From positions 3,596,001-3,660,000 of the forward strand of contig JAWWNJ010000001.1 in assembly GCA_037176885.1 (NCBI GenBank): DNA of 64,000 nt. Direction: 5' to 3'. The translations under genes and the position numbers were made by a program. Below, in pieces: positions 43,091-55,087 of the stretch. The first letter of the stretch is position 1. Each line of letters starts with the position of its first letter. Under the pieces are notes generated by a model. It saw nothing but the letters and a program-made list of their open reading frames with translations, was not told where the DNA came from and ran no database searches. Origin of the DNA: Favolaschia claudopus (lineage: Eukaryota > Basidiomycota > Agaricomycetes > Agaricales > Mycenaceae).

Positions 43091-46000
43091 TCAAGGGTGC
43101 TCACTCTTTCGTAGTGGTTTACTGAAGAACGCATTCATCCCCGCGCTGAGACAGAGCTGCTTCGTGGATTCTTGACAGTCTGCGCTAAGAGCGATGACTA
43201 CAACAACATGAGGCAGGCCACTGATGTGTGGAAACAACTGCTTACTGGGCAGAAAAACGGCGGCTTTCCGCTTTCCCTCCAGATGTCTAAGCCGTTTGGC
43301 AGCCTCTACCCCATCGCATACCGGCATGTCTAACATTTTTGGTAAATCTTCCCATAATTGAGCAGAGAGAATTAAGAAGCATACGATGATCGAACAGAGC
43401 AACACTAAAGTAGCCCGGTTCGTGTTTTTGCCATTCTGAAGGGGCAGGTCAGTAAGATGCATAGTGCGAAAACCGGAAGAAAGAACCAGCTAGGGCTTCA
43501 TTGCCATTGGATGTTGCTACCACAGTCAAGTCATACTTCTGAAGCTGCTTAACCAGAAGATTCTGCGCAATGAGATTATCTGTTCGGATTTTTAATTCAT
43601 AAGCAAACCGCGAAAATCACTCAGAAATTATAACACCTTCTGCCACCAAAACGTTGCCAAAGAGGGTTCTCTTTGCGGTGGAGATGTCCTCCATTGCCCG
43701 GGATATAGTGGAAGATGGAGGGGCTGACATAGCATTCGGCAGGTCCTTCAGTCCAGCAAAGGTCTGAAGTATACGGGCTTGTCTTGGAGGCTTGGTCATT
43801 TTCACGACGCCAGGGGTGTTGGTGCTGAAAATGGAATGACTGGAACGGTTCATCGTGGGTGTGTACATATGAATGATCCTGGTTTCCTGAAGCGAGGGCA
43901 CACCCAGAGATCGGAGAAACGTGGCAATTTCGTCTGCGCGGGTTTCTGACTGATCATCGAGAATAATGAAATCGAGCGGAGAGTGCGACGCTCCAAATTC
44001 TCGCAGTCGCAGTTCGACATCAGCCAATGTGGATACCAAAGTCACGTGAAATCCATCGAACATCGTGGCGAGGAAATCCAGAGTAAGGGGAGATGCAGAG
44101 CAAACAAGAATTTGCAATGGACGAGGATGCATCAGAACGGATTTGACTGTCGCAAGATCTGATGAGTACTGTAAATGTCATCAGTGTCGCTGCAACGAGT
44201 GAGGGGGATGAGCCACCTTTCGGCATTCCTCAGCGTCATAAATCTTGACTGGGATGGTAAACCAGAATGTGGAACCGACATTGAGCTCTGATTGTACACC
44301 AATCGCACCGCCCATGAGTTTTACCAGCTGTCGTGAAATGGAAAGACCAAGGCCAGTTCCCCCAAATCGACGGGTGGAAGAATTGTCTGCTTGCTGAAAA
44401 GGCACAAAGAGAAGCTCAACATCACTTGACGAGAGACCAATCCCGGTATCCCTGGCACATAAGCTGAGTCGTCACATGACTTGATATTGCGGCTTACTGG
44501 ATGGCAAACTTCAAGCGAACCTCGTCTGGAGCAGACATGGTGCCATCAACCGAACAGAGTACTCGGACCGAACCACTAGCTGTAAACTTGACCGCATTTC
44601 CGATAAGGTTCATGAGAACTGCGAAATGAATAAAACATCTCGAGACTCCGGAGGATACATACCTTGTCGAATGCGTGCATAATCGGAATACACCCCTGTA
44701 GAGATTGAGTTGACTCAATCGCAACTGCGCCTCGACTCACAGGTGGGAACGTTAGCCTCGATATTGAAGGTCAGATCGAGCTTTTGAGCTGCCATTGGTA
44801 GTAGAAGCTCCATGCAGTCAGCAATGATACTCTGCAGGAACTGGTTGAAGAGACAAGTTAAAGAAACAGAACTAACGTACCTCTACTAGGAAACCCGATG
44901 GCTCCAATTTCACGGCTGAAACAATATAGTGAGTGTGTTCACAAGTCGAAATTGAACTTACCAGAAGCCTCGAGTTTGCTGTAGTCCAAGATTGAATCGA
45001 TGATCTGATGAATTGTAAGAGTCGAGCCACGGCCATATACGACGAGCATACATACCCTCAGCAGCAGCTCACACGACTGTTTCGCCGTTTGTACTAAAAA
45101 TAGACTAAACGATACAGGTAACACGGGCAGATATGAGTCTTACCAATTTCGCTCTGACCGGCGTCAAGCTGCGTACCGCTCAAAAGATCTAACAAGCCAT
45201 AAAAGGAGCTGAAAGGAGTTCTCAGTTCGTGGCTCATTGAGGCCAAGAAGTTTCTGAGCGTTCGAATTCTGTGAGTTAACTCGAACGCTAAATCTGCAAC
45301 GGGGAAACTCGCACCCTTTGATCTGAACATCTGTCAGCAGAAGATACCCAAGATGCAACTTTCACTTGCCTTGGTCGCCGTCAAAGCGTCCTCCCGACTC
45401 TTACGAGCCGCTTCGAGTGCATCACGCTGTGCAGCAATCATCTTCAAGTTTTCCCTCGTCCCGGCTTCAACGTGCGTCAATAGCGGCGACAACAAACAGG
45501 AAACAAGCGGACCTTGAACAGAACGAAATAGAAGAGCGTTTGCGACACTTATGCTGGCTTGCTGGCATAGCAGTGTCAACATAGTGACAATGTTTGGAGA
45601 GAACTCGTATTTGGACGCGAAGTAGACGGCTCCAAAGGTTTGACCACGATTGCTCCGAATTGGTAGGCAGATAATAGATCGGTGGGCAGACTGAGCAGCC
45701 TCCGCGGAAAACTTGGGATCCAACGATGCATCGTCGCAATAAAACGGCTCCTTTGTGTTGAGAGCTAAAGAAAGAGACTTCAGCGCAAGGGAGAATCACA
45801 GCAACTCTGCTAACTTTGTTCGATGATTGCCTTCTGCAAAGGATCAGCTACGGTTCTGATGGATCTTGGATTTCTAGACCAAAGATTGTTGAGGAAATAT
45901 CGCTTTAAATTGAAGAGACTGACTCGAAAACTTGACATGATTCAGGAGGAGTCATGCTGGTTGCCAATGTATAGTCCCCGGCTTCACGGGCAATGACCAC

Positions 46001-49000
46001 TGTGCTGATATTAGCAAGCAATTGCACGGACCAAGGTCAACTGTACCGCAAGTATTTTGCGACCCAGATATATCTGGAGAGGCACCAGCATCAGCAAGCA
46101 GAAATGCGGGGAGAGAGGTCGCTTGCCGGTTGAGATCTCCGTCAACCGTTGAAGAGCTGGAAAAGGTCAGCATTTAACATTCAGAGCAATGGAAGATTAC
46201 CGGAAGACAGGTTGATGTCACTGGATATATCTTGACTAGATTTAAGGATGTTCCACAGGTCGTCAGCACTGAGCTTCGACTGGTGGCGATCGGCGACACT
46301 CGTCGAGGACGAAGTATAGTCATGGATGCCCAGCGCCATACTGTCTGTTTGCACCGCTGCATCGCAAAAGAAAATAGCCCTTGTTGGGGGCCCCTGGGAG
46401 TCTGTACCCAACAAGGAATTTAGATGTGTTCTGTCCGCACAATAAGTAAGGCCCTGCACGAGATGGGGCTGTACCGCTCACACTATTCCTTTCGCACCCC
46501 ATTGTGAGTGGCGCAATATTCCTCGTCGTTGCAGTTCGGCTCCAAGACCTTCGACTCCCTGCCTGACAAAATGCGAACCTTGCTTTGAAAACATAACCAA
46601 ATATTTCTCTTCAAAGACGATCCACAACGTACCAAAAAGAGAGCCCACCCTTCTTCATTGATCCAGTCGTTGTTCACGGCAAGTCTGAAGAAGATCTGAG
46701 TATAAGGCAAGATTTACACCAAATTATCAACCTAACAGCAGCGTCGTACAACCTGAGCGCATCCGGATTATCGCTGAGCGATGCCAGTTCAGCGTCCACG
46801 AGCGCAAGCCATGTGCTTGTGTTGACGGGGCTTGGAGAACGCCATCTAAGCGGTGTCAGTGGCATTTTGCAGTAATATCAACGACGTTGGACGCACCTGG
46901 AGATGTATCTTTGATTGAGCGAAACTTGGTCTAGATACCGGCGCCGAACATCTTCGGGCGGATCGCCAACTCGCAGGCACGATATCAGGGCCAAGCTGTG
47001 GAAAAACAAGCCATAGCGAACGTGCCGATGACTGACATAACCGTGAGTGGACTCCATTCTGTTACGTCTGCAAACTTACTTCGGATGCTTGTCCCTTGTA
47101 GCATACAAATTGAAGCCAAGTGCTGCCGCTTCCGAGGAGAATCCGAGACAGAAGAGGCCAACGACCTTGAGTAGATCAATACACCTACACGCATACAAAG
47201 TAAAGGTCTTACCTTCATGGAGTCATACCTGGATTGGGTCAGCCACTAGAAAGAGTTTCGCAATGACGACGATACCAATTCAATGCCAGCGGCACATTAC
47301 CGGATGTTTCGTGTATATGCCGCTGATAATCACTTTCTGTGAATGTCTCTGTGTCGAATGCTGTAGCGGCCGACTCGGCATTGGTGAATCCTCCCAGAGC
47401 ACGGATGCAGTTCAAATTTGCTGAGTTGTGGATTCAGGTTATATTTGAACTCCGAATTGAGCAACGTACCCTGTGCCAAGACAGTGGTAGGACCCTTTGG
47501 AGCCCATTGACACACGTCGGAGAGGCACTAAACCACATATATCAGAAGGGGCAGAGATGCTTCGCGAGCGGAGAACTACCTCTTCCGCAGCAATCACCAG
47601 TTCGCTCACTACGCGCTGCATTTCAAGTCGGCAAAATTAGGAGGAAATAGCTCGCGTACAGTGTTCGCATATGAAGAGCCGCGTGAGAACAAGGTGTACA
47701 CTGGCGAAACTGGTGTAGACTCTGCGAAACATAGTCAATTCATAGAGGGTCGTAGCCTCAGGAAGGAAATGAACCTGTCGCCGGCACTATGCCCATACTG
47801 CATCGCCATCTGCATGCGATCTAAATTGGCGCGGATATGAACATTGTCGTAACCCGAAACCATGGCGGAGTACAGAAGATGTGCCCGGCTATGAAATATT
47901 AGATGACCAGCTTTTGACCGATAAACTCAAGTACCATTTATCGCCACTGCCGCCGTGGCGATCGACAATTTTGAGAGCAAGTTGGGCAAGATCCACTGAT
48001 AGTCTATACAGATCTTTCCTCTCGGCAGCGGCTGAAGTGGGTGAGGATGTGTGAGCGACACATGAACATGAGAAGCGTACCACCAAGAACCCAGAAGAAA
48101 CCAATGGCAGTTCCAGGAGACATCCCAGATCTAAAGAAAATATGAGCTCAACTACGAGTCAGGATCGGGCACCCTACCGCAATGCTAGCCTGATGGTCTG
48201 AGGAAGAATAAGCATCGGAAGTTCAACCTCCCAAAAACTTACCGTGCATCCTATGACTTCGATTGCGAAGGTCGAGGGGCTCCAGTACGCATTTATGCCT
48301 GCAACAAACAATATTGGACACGAACAGCTTCTTTTCTCTAGCCGACGAACCTGCATCATTGAGCAAAGCAACTGCGAGTTCAGTCCGCGGGTCTGTCGCC
48401 CGAGGCATTGCAAGAATCTCGTCAAAACCAACGGCGAGAATCTCATTATGAACCTGATCAAATAGTCGATCGGCTTCGCGTCGAGTGGGAGCCGGGTTGA
48501 CCTCAACACCCAAAATCTTCAAAGCCAGAAGGGTGTCATTCAGTGCATCCGCAAACTGATTGCATAGCCATTTGTTTCGAGAGCGCTGCCAAAGTAAAGA
48601 GCCCTTGTCTTCTGGCGCATCAGCATGTTCCAAGCACTCTTGTATGATCGTCTCTGACTGCTCATAGTCGCCTAAACAGTGTTGTCAAATGGCAGACGTC
48701 GGCGGAGAGGCCCGAAACTCACCTTCCCACGATGTCAAAGCGGCAAGACGGCGCATCAGATTCAGTGTCCGACGCGGTTTTCTGCGTGAGATGTGAGTCG
48801 TGAGGTGACAAAGTATGATGTTCTACTGACGAAGCCCAGGGATTCTTGCGCAAGAGCTTCCGTGCATTCACAAACGAACGCATTGCCAGTTCATGGGCAC
48901 CACGCGCCCACGCCGATTCGCCAGCGTCAATGAGCACATCGAGTAGTTCGTCGTGTTTAGCATGCTCCCGCAGTAGCTGAAGACAACTATCAGTGTAATC

Positions 49001-52000
49001 AGCACCTCTGCTCTCAAAGCTGCTGGAAAATCAACTCACTGCGTTGAATGCTCTGCTATACGATACACATCAACTGGAATGTCATTCATCATCATGAGTA
49101 TGATCTGGCGAGTGTTTCAGTGACTGTGCACGCAAGAAAAAAATGTGTTACCCTCAAGTTCATTTTGGCATAGACATCTTGAGAGAGCGATGCCACATCC
49201 GCTTGTGCAGCCTGCCTGTATCGGTCATGCGCAAAACTGCACATATCCCGCGCACGTTGAATGATCCAACCCTCGTCAATGGCCTTTTGCAGGCCGCGCA
49301 TGGACGCAGAGGCGTTGCCCATGGCGGGAGTATCGGGCACATTCGAAATGGCCCGAGCTATGCTCCACCCACGTTCCTCTCCCTCATCTTCTCCGGAACT
49401 GCCGCTACTGTTATCCTCTCCATCAATGAGGTGCGCAATCTCTGTGAGATTGAAACTGGACAGACAGGTCAACATCTTGAAAACTACCGAACCAGTGAAA
49501 CATACGTTTCTCCGAACATTGCTGCCCATCGGAGATACTTCTTGGCTTCATCAGGTAGTTCTCTGAGATTAGAAATGAGGAAGGTCAGGTCTGTCGGGTC
49601 GGACGTCTTCTTGCTCCCCAGAGTTCCCTCCGCCGCGACCAGATCGAAACTGAAAAAAAAAACTGTTGGGTCGGGCTCAGATGCGGAACGCGGCCACGTA
49701 CTCCCAATTATTCTGTTCCCAATTGAAAGTTATCTGAGAGAAATCCAGGTTATTTCTCGCAACTTGGGACTTCAGAAAAATTGGAACGCACATGATGCTG
49801 CCGCTGTAGAGTCGACAAAAGATTGCGAGCCGAGAAGGGGTTTCCGGAAGACGCTTCGAATATAACGCGAGAGAGTGGAACGCAGTCCTCTTTAGTTCGA
49901 TGCAAAGCCTTTGATACCATGGACCCTATGGCAGCATATGGCAAAGATTCAAGGTTGATCCACGTTGGACGCGATCGTCCGGCGAACATAGAACGAACAC
50001 GCTCGACAATCTCCCTGTTCGAGTTCTGTAAGTCATGCTATCTCCAAATTCGTCAAAAAAAAACTGACGCATCATCTGAGCGTAGAGTGGCGAAGATAAG
50101 CTGGAAAAAGATTCGTCATTTGTGCAGATCTTGGTGGGCGATATGACCTACCATTCGGCACTTCGAGTTGATCAGGGTGGCCACGAGGTCGAGAGTACTG
50201 GAAATGAGGTTCGAATCGTGCAGTATTAATACGGATAGAAGACTAACGATTCGTCCGCCTCGTGCAAATCGTCAAGGAAAAGGGCGAAAAGCCTCGTCTC
50301 TGCGATCACTGAAAATACACTCTGTACCAAAGTCTGAAACCGGGCACGAAGCTCTCGGGTGCTCAGAGCTTCTTTCGGCGCCTCAAGTTCGATGTCAAAT
50401 AATGCCAAAACGTCTTTGAGTTCAGGTGTCCCATGATATAGCAGAGGAACGTTCTGCAGCTGAGGCCCAAGCCGTTCCTTCAATGCCGTAACAAAACGTT
50501 GCAAGTCGGTGTGGAAGACCATGAGTTGGCGCAGAACGGCTGCCAGACAACTGAGCTACAACGCAGGATAAGAATGGACAGGAAGCGAAAAGGAACTTAG
50601 CAAACCAGATTAGCGAAAGGACCCGACGAGTCCGCCTTGAGGAATTTGGCGTGACCCCATAAGCCATGAGCTGTTCAGGAAATTGAGAAAATGATTTGGA
50701 GCGGGAACGGACCGAAGCCTTACCCCTCCATTTCGCTTGGTTCGCAAGAATGATTGAACTCTTCCCCACACCCGGAGGTCCCACCACGATGACCGCGTGG
50801 GTTCGCGGAACACGGGACTTCGTCTGCAAGGCGGCTCTTCGTAGTGTGTCGGTCGTCATAAGTGAAGACCCGACAGATCCAGCAACCGAGGCGGGTGCGG
50901 TCATGATCATATCTTCCATCGGAGAATCGCTACGCACAGACGAGTGTGGGGAATGTGGGTCAAGCATCTCGTCGCCTGCCTCATTGCTTGATCCTGTAGA
51001 CTTGTAGCCACTGGCGACTGCAACGTCGGTAGAGAAGCTGGCCGTACAATTTCTTATCACGTTGCGAACAACGTCGAGTTCCTTTTCGCGACCGAATAAT
51101 GTGAGCGGAATGGTGAAGTCCATAAATTTATCCTGGGTTGTGATCTCGAAGTGGGGAATGAGCTCGGACTCCTCCGACGTCGAAGAGACGGCGGCCAGGA
51201 GTCGCCGCTGGCACTCTAGTAAATCGGCTTTCAGTCCTCGAGCGCTCTGATATCGCCCGTCGGGGCTCTTGACAAGAAGCTTATCAATTATGTCGGCCAA
51301 GACCTGGACTATTTCAGCAGAATTACAGCAAGAGGGTCCAGCATACACACCTGCGGAACGTCACGGCGGACCTCGTGCACAGGCATGGGACGTTTCTGAA
51401 CGATAGAGTGCAGAAGCTCAAGTGGGCCACCTTCGAACGGCATTTGTCCTCGCCCGACAAGCAGCGTCCAGAAAAGAATTCCCAATGAATAGAGATCCGT
51501 TCTATGGTCCTGGCTCATGGTTTCGATACTTCCAGTTTGCTCCGGCGCGAGATAACATAGTGCCTCTTTCACCCTGACCTTCTCTAGCTCATCGAAAGCA
51601 CGAAGTACGAGAGAAGAAGGGGATCCAAAGCTCTCAAGGGAGATGGCCCGATTGCCGAAGTGTACAAAGCGCACAAGACCAGAATGCGAATTGAGATGAA
51701 ACGCGTTGGCCCGAACTGGTTATGGGTCAGACATGTTATAGATTTTCTAGGATCAGATACCTTCTCTATGAACAACACCTGCTCTGGAAGTAGACAGAGG
51801 TAAGATTCCCACACAAGCAGGAGGTAATAATCTCAATAAATCGCACCTATGCATGGCTTCGAGGCAATGAGTGGCCTGAATGGCGAACCTATACAACCAT
51901 TAGCGCGTTCTCTCCAAAGCCAAACGCACGCACTCAAGAAAGGACGCCAGATCCATGATATCGAATCCGCCAACACCATCGAGCAAACCCGGTTCCTCTA

Positions 52001-52564
52001 TTTCCATCATATAAACATCTCCATGAGAGGACGGCGGCCGCGCGCGAGACAAGTCGGGAAGAAGCAAGTCATTTATCTTGGTGGGCGGAAGATATCGACC
52101 CAACAGATTGAGTCCCGGATGACCGAGCAATAGAACGACCACATCTCCGCTATCTCTCGGGATGTTGAAAAATTCAAGGATGCGCAACGCGTGTCGTGAG
52201 CCGTCGGAAGACGAAGCCAGGCGTCCGAGACTGGTCAAGTTGAGTTTGAGTGACACGCGCCGAAAATAATTGGCAGATGAACACGCACATATGTGCTTCG
52301 CGCTCCAAACACATAGACCCGTTAGACTGCGTTGGAGCAATCTTGGCCAGAACATTGGACTCGTCCTTCAGGCTGCTACCTTCCGCCAATAGAGTCAAGC
52401 TTCCGGTGTCGTGCCATGGTCGTGCCTCCAAAAGTTTAAGTAAACGGTGAGAAAGCTGGGTGCGGGTGCAAACGGGCCTCTACCTTTTCAAAGGTATATC
52501 CCGGAACAGAGAGAACGCCATCGCGAAAGTAAAGGCTTGCGAGAGGACCGAATTTTCGCCTCAT
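43091..52564 (-). CDS. Hybrid histidine kinase with N-terminal kinase-like domain, AAA ATPase, GAF and receiver
   Basis: One 9.5-kb gene with dozens of short introns, estimated above 2000 aa. Order on the minus strand: protein-kinase-like domain (52564 to ~51350), AAA/STAND ATPase with Walker [10 protein letters not shown] (~50780) and Walker [15 protein letters not shown] (~50270), a helical TPR-like region (50.1-46.3 kb), GAF (~46.3-45.5 kb), HisKA with [10 protein letters not shown] (~45220), HATPase with NLIGNAVKF and [13 protein letters not shown], a receiver-like domain without the acidic pair (44.13-43.7 kb), and a true receiver with VAED and the phospho-Asp in LFDHHMPV plus Lys in SKPLR. 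This matches S. pombe Mak2/Mak3 (Phk) sensors of oxidative stress. The kinase domain has HRE for HRD and HFG for DFG, so it is probably inactive. ATG 52564 directly follows a stop. Confidence 0.88.
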
Positions 52565-52823
52565 TTAGAGTGCGTTCGCCCCCAAGCGCCGGACCTCCGT
52601 CCAAATTCTAACTCGGCGTAGACAGAGAAAGCGGATGATGATGTCGTCATTCGCAACGTTGACTTGACAGGCTCGTGAGTCATCAGATTCTGTATTTCTC
52701 AGAAACCAAAATCTCTCGATGTCTCATCACGCAAAAAGTAGAAGTCGGGGTGTGATGGAATGGTGTCGCACTAATGTAAGATACAAAATTCAACAGAAAC
52801 GATGGTAGTAGACGTAATGTACA

Positions 52824-54881
52824 TTAAGAAGTCACTGCGCAACGAGTGTGATCAGCTCAATGGGCCTGAATGAACGGAGAAACAACGCACTGTAGCTGGC
52901 ACGGTCGATGTGATCAGGGAGTTCAGGTACAGCGACTGTGAACCGTGACTGAATCGTCGCCATGACTTGCTGGTCTGTCTCTGACGCGACGAAAGTCACT
53001 GCAAGACCTTTGGTACCGAACCGACCCGCACGACTGTCCACAACATGAGCTTCTCTTCGTATCCGGTCCTGAACACACTCACCCGACTCGGTGGAGGTAG
53101 CTGTCAGCATCAGGCGGGCAGTCGTAATTTATAACAATGTTAACCCGCTCCACGTCGATTCCGCGACCGAAGATATCAGTGGCAACCAGTATACGCTTCT
53201 CAAACGCTTTGAATGCCGTGTATCGGCTGATACTGCACTGCCTGTAAATAACAAAACGAATCACATAACACACGACATACCGCTCCTCCTGTGCAAGACC
53301 CGAATGAATACTAATACTCGGGAAGTTGCAAGAGACCAATAGCTTGTCGAGCTCGTTCGCCCGTGCCACGGACTTGACAAAGATAACGACCTAACAGTAG
53401 GTCAATATAATGGTCATTCACTGAGAAGCAAGAACCGACCTGGTTGAACTCCAACGAATCTAGCAGTTCGTTCAACTTCCTGTTCTTCCCATTCTCTTCG
53501 AGTTTTACGTAGTGTTGCTGCAAACCATGCAGGGTTAACTTCGTCTCATCGTCCACAAAGATTTCGAGAGGCTGATGAATCATGAGCCAAGGGTAAATGT
53601 GTCATGTGTCAAAACGAAATAAACATACGTTGGCCATGAACTTCTTGCATGTGCCCCGAATCTCCTTCGCCAACGTGGCGCTGAACATCATCACTTGCTT
53701 GTGGTGCGGCGTAGTCCGGAAGATTTCTTGAACATCGCGGCGCATGTCTAGTGGGCGACGTTGCAATTAGATAGAGATGCTTGGCATGAGGCGGGTAACG
53801 AGAAAATAGAAGAACCACAACATGGAACAAGAAAGCGGAACGAAAAGTCGGAATCCTCGGTGGCCGCTTTGGATGGCGTGTCCTCGAGTAGTTCTTCGAT
53901 CGCCTTTGTCGGTAATCCTGCCGTGGTATCCAACAACAACAACTACAAAGATATGCCCCCAACCCACACCCGAACACCTTTCCGATTGGTGGAACGCCAG
54001 TGAAAATGTGCTCATCGAGACCGGGCGAAAGAGCGGTGTGACCAGACGGCCGACCGGCGACGAAGGGACGAATCGAATATAAAGAGGATATTGGATGATG
54101 TGGTCGCATGACTAACCAAGCTGTTCGAGCATTTTGTCGCACTCGTCCAGTACAAAGTGCTTCACGTTTTTGGCGTCCAAAACTTTGTCTCTCGCGAGGG
54201 CATTCAGTCGGCCAGGGGTAGCGACAACGATGTGAGGGCATTTGTTCTTGTCTCGAAGCGTCTCTGCGTCTTTTGCTACTGGTGTGCCGCCGTAGAATGT
54301 GCTGACCCGGACATCTGGCATGTACTTGGCGAAACGTGTGTACTCGTTTTTGATTTGGAAAGCGAGTTCACGGGTGTGACAAAGAACGAGGACTGAAACC
54401 TCGCCATTCACGGGCTCCAATTGCTGGAGGGTGGCGAGGACAAAGACCGCCGTTTTGCCGTGCCCTGATTTCGCCTGGCACAAGACGTCCATCCCAAGCA
54501 CAGCCTGGGGAATACACTCCTGTTGCACTGGATGAAGACGCAGAATGAGCGACAAAGAACGCGATAAATAATGTGAGGAGTACAGACCTTCAGAGGGATG
54601 CTCGAAACCAAGGTCACTGATAGCCCTAAGAAGCTCAGGTTTGAGCAGGAAGTCGCTGAAAAAAAGAGAAAAAAACGGTTATATCAGCACGACGCTCCCT
54701 GAACTTCGAAGACAAGGAGAACATACCGGAAGCCAGTCGAATGGATGCCAGAGAAGTTTTTCTTCTCCTTTTCGTCGTCGTCTCCAGTGGCACCGTTGGT
54801 TACTGGTGCTGTTGAGCCGTTGGGTACAATATCGTGCTCATCCTCGTAGTCGATAAGGTCCTCATTGTCGTGCGAGCTCAT
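52824..54881 (-). CDS. SUB2: ATP-dependent RNA helicase SUB2 (UAP56/DDX39B)
   Basis: Nine exons (54727-54881, 54588-54655, 54117-54527, 53629-53747, 53440-53571, 53281-53390, 53083-53232, 52891-53033, 52824-52834) sum to 1299 nt, 432 aa. Start [11 protein letters not shown] is the usual acidic head. Motifs: [11 protein letters not shown] (Met to His inside motif I compared with the common form), [10 protein letters not shown], the diagnostic DECD box [27 protein letters not shown], and end [12 protein letters not shown]. Sub2 works in spliceosome assembly and mRNA export (TREX). Intron 53748-54116 is 369 nt, against ~50 for the rest. The last coding exon is 11 nt. Confidence 0.93.
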
Positions 54882-55087
54882 TTTGAATAGAAAGAAGAGG
54901 AGGAGGAGGAGACGTCGAAAGCAAGATGAGAGGACAGCGAGAGGACCAAACGCGACACGAGTCACGCTTAGTCACACGCACGGACCCGCCCTGTCAAAAA
55001 AAGCTGTCGCACCGCTTTGGTGACAGCTCACTCAAATTTGGTGCTGAAAGCCAAAAGCTTTGAAAATCATATTCATTGTCAACACGC

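Noticed and set aside
43091..50522. Several small independent genes on the minus strand
   Set aside because: The pieces are exons of one hybrid histidine kinase in canonical domain order.
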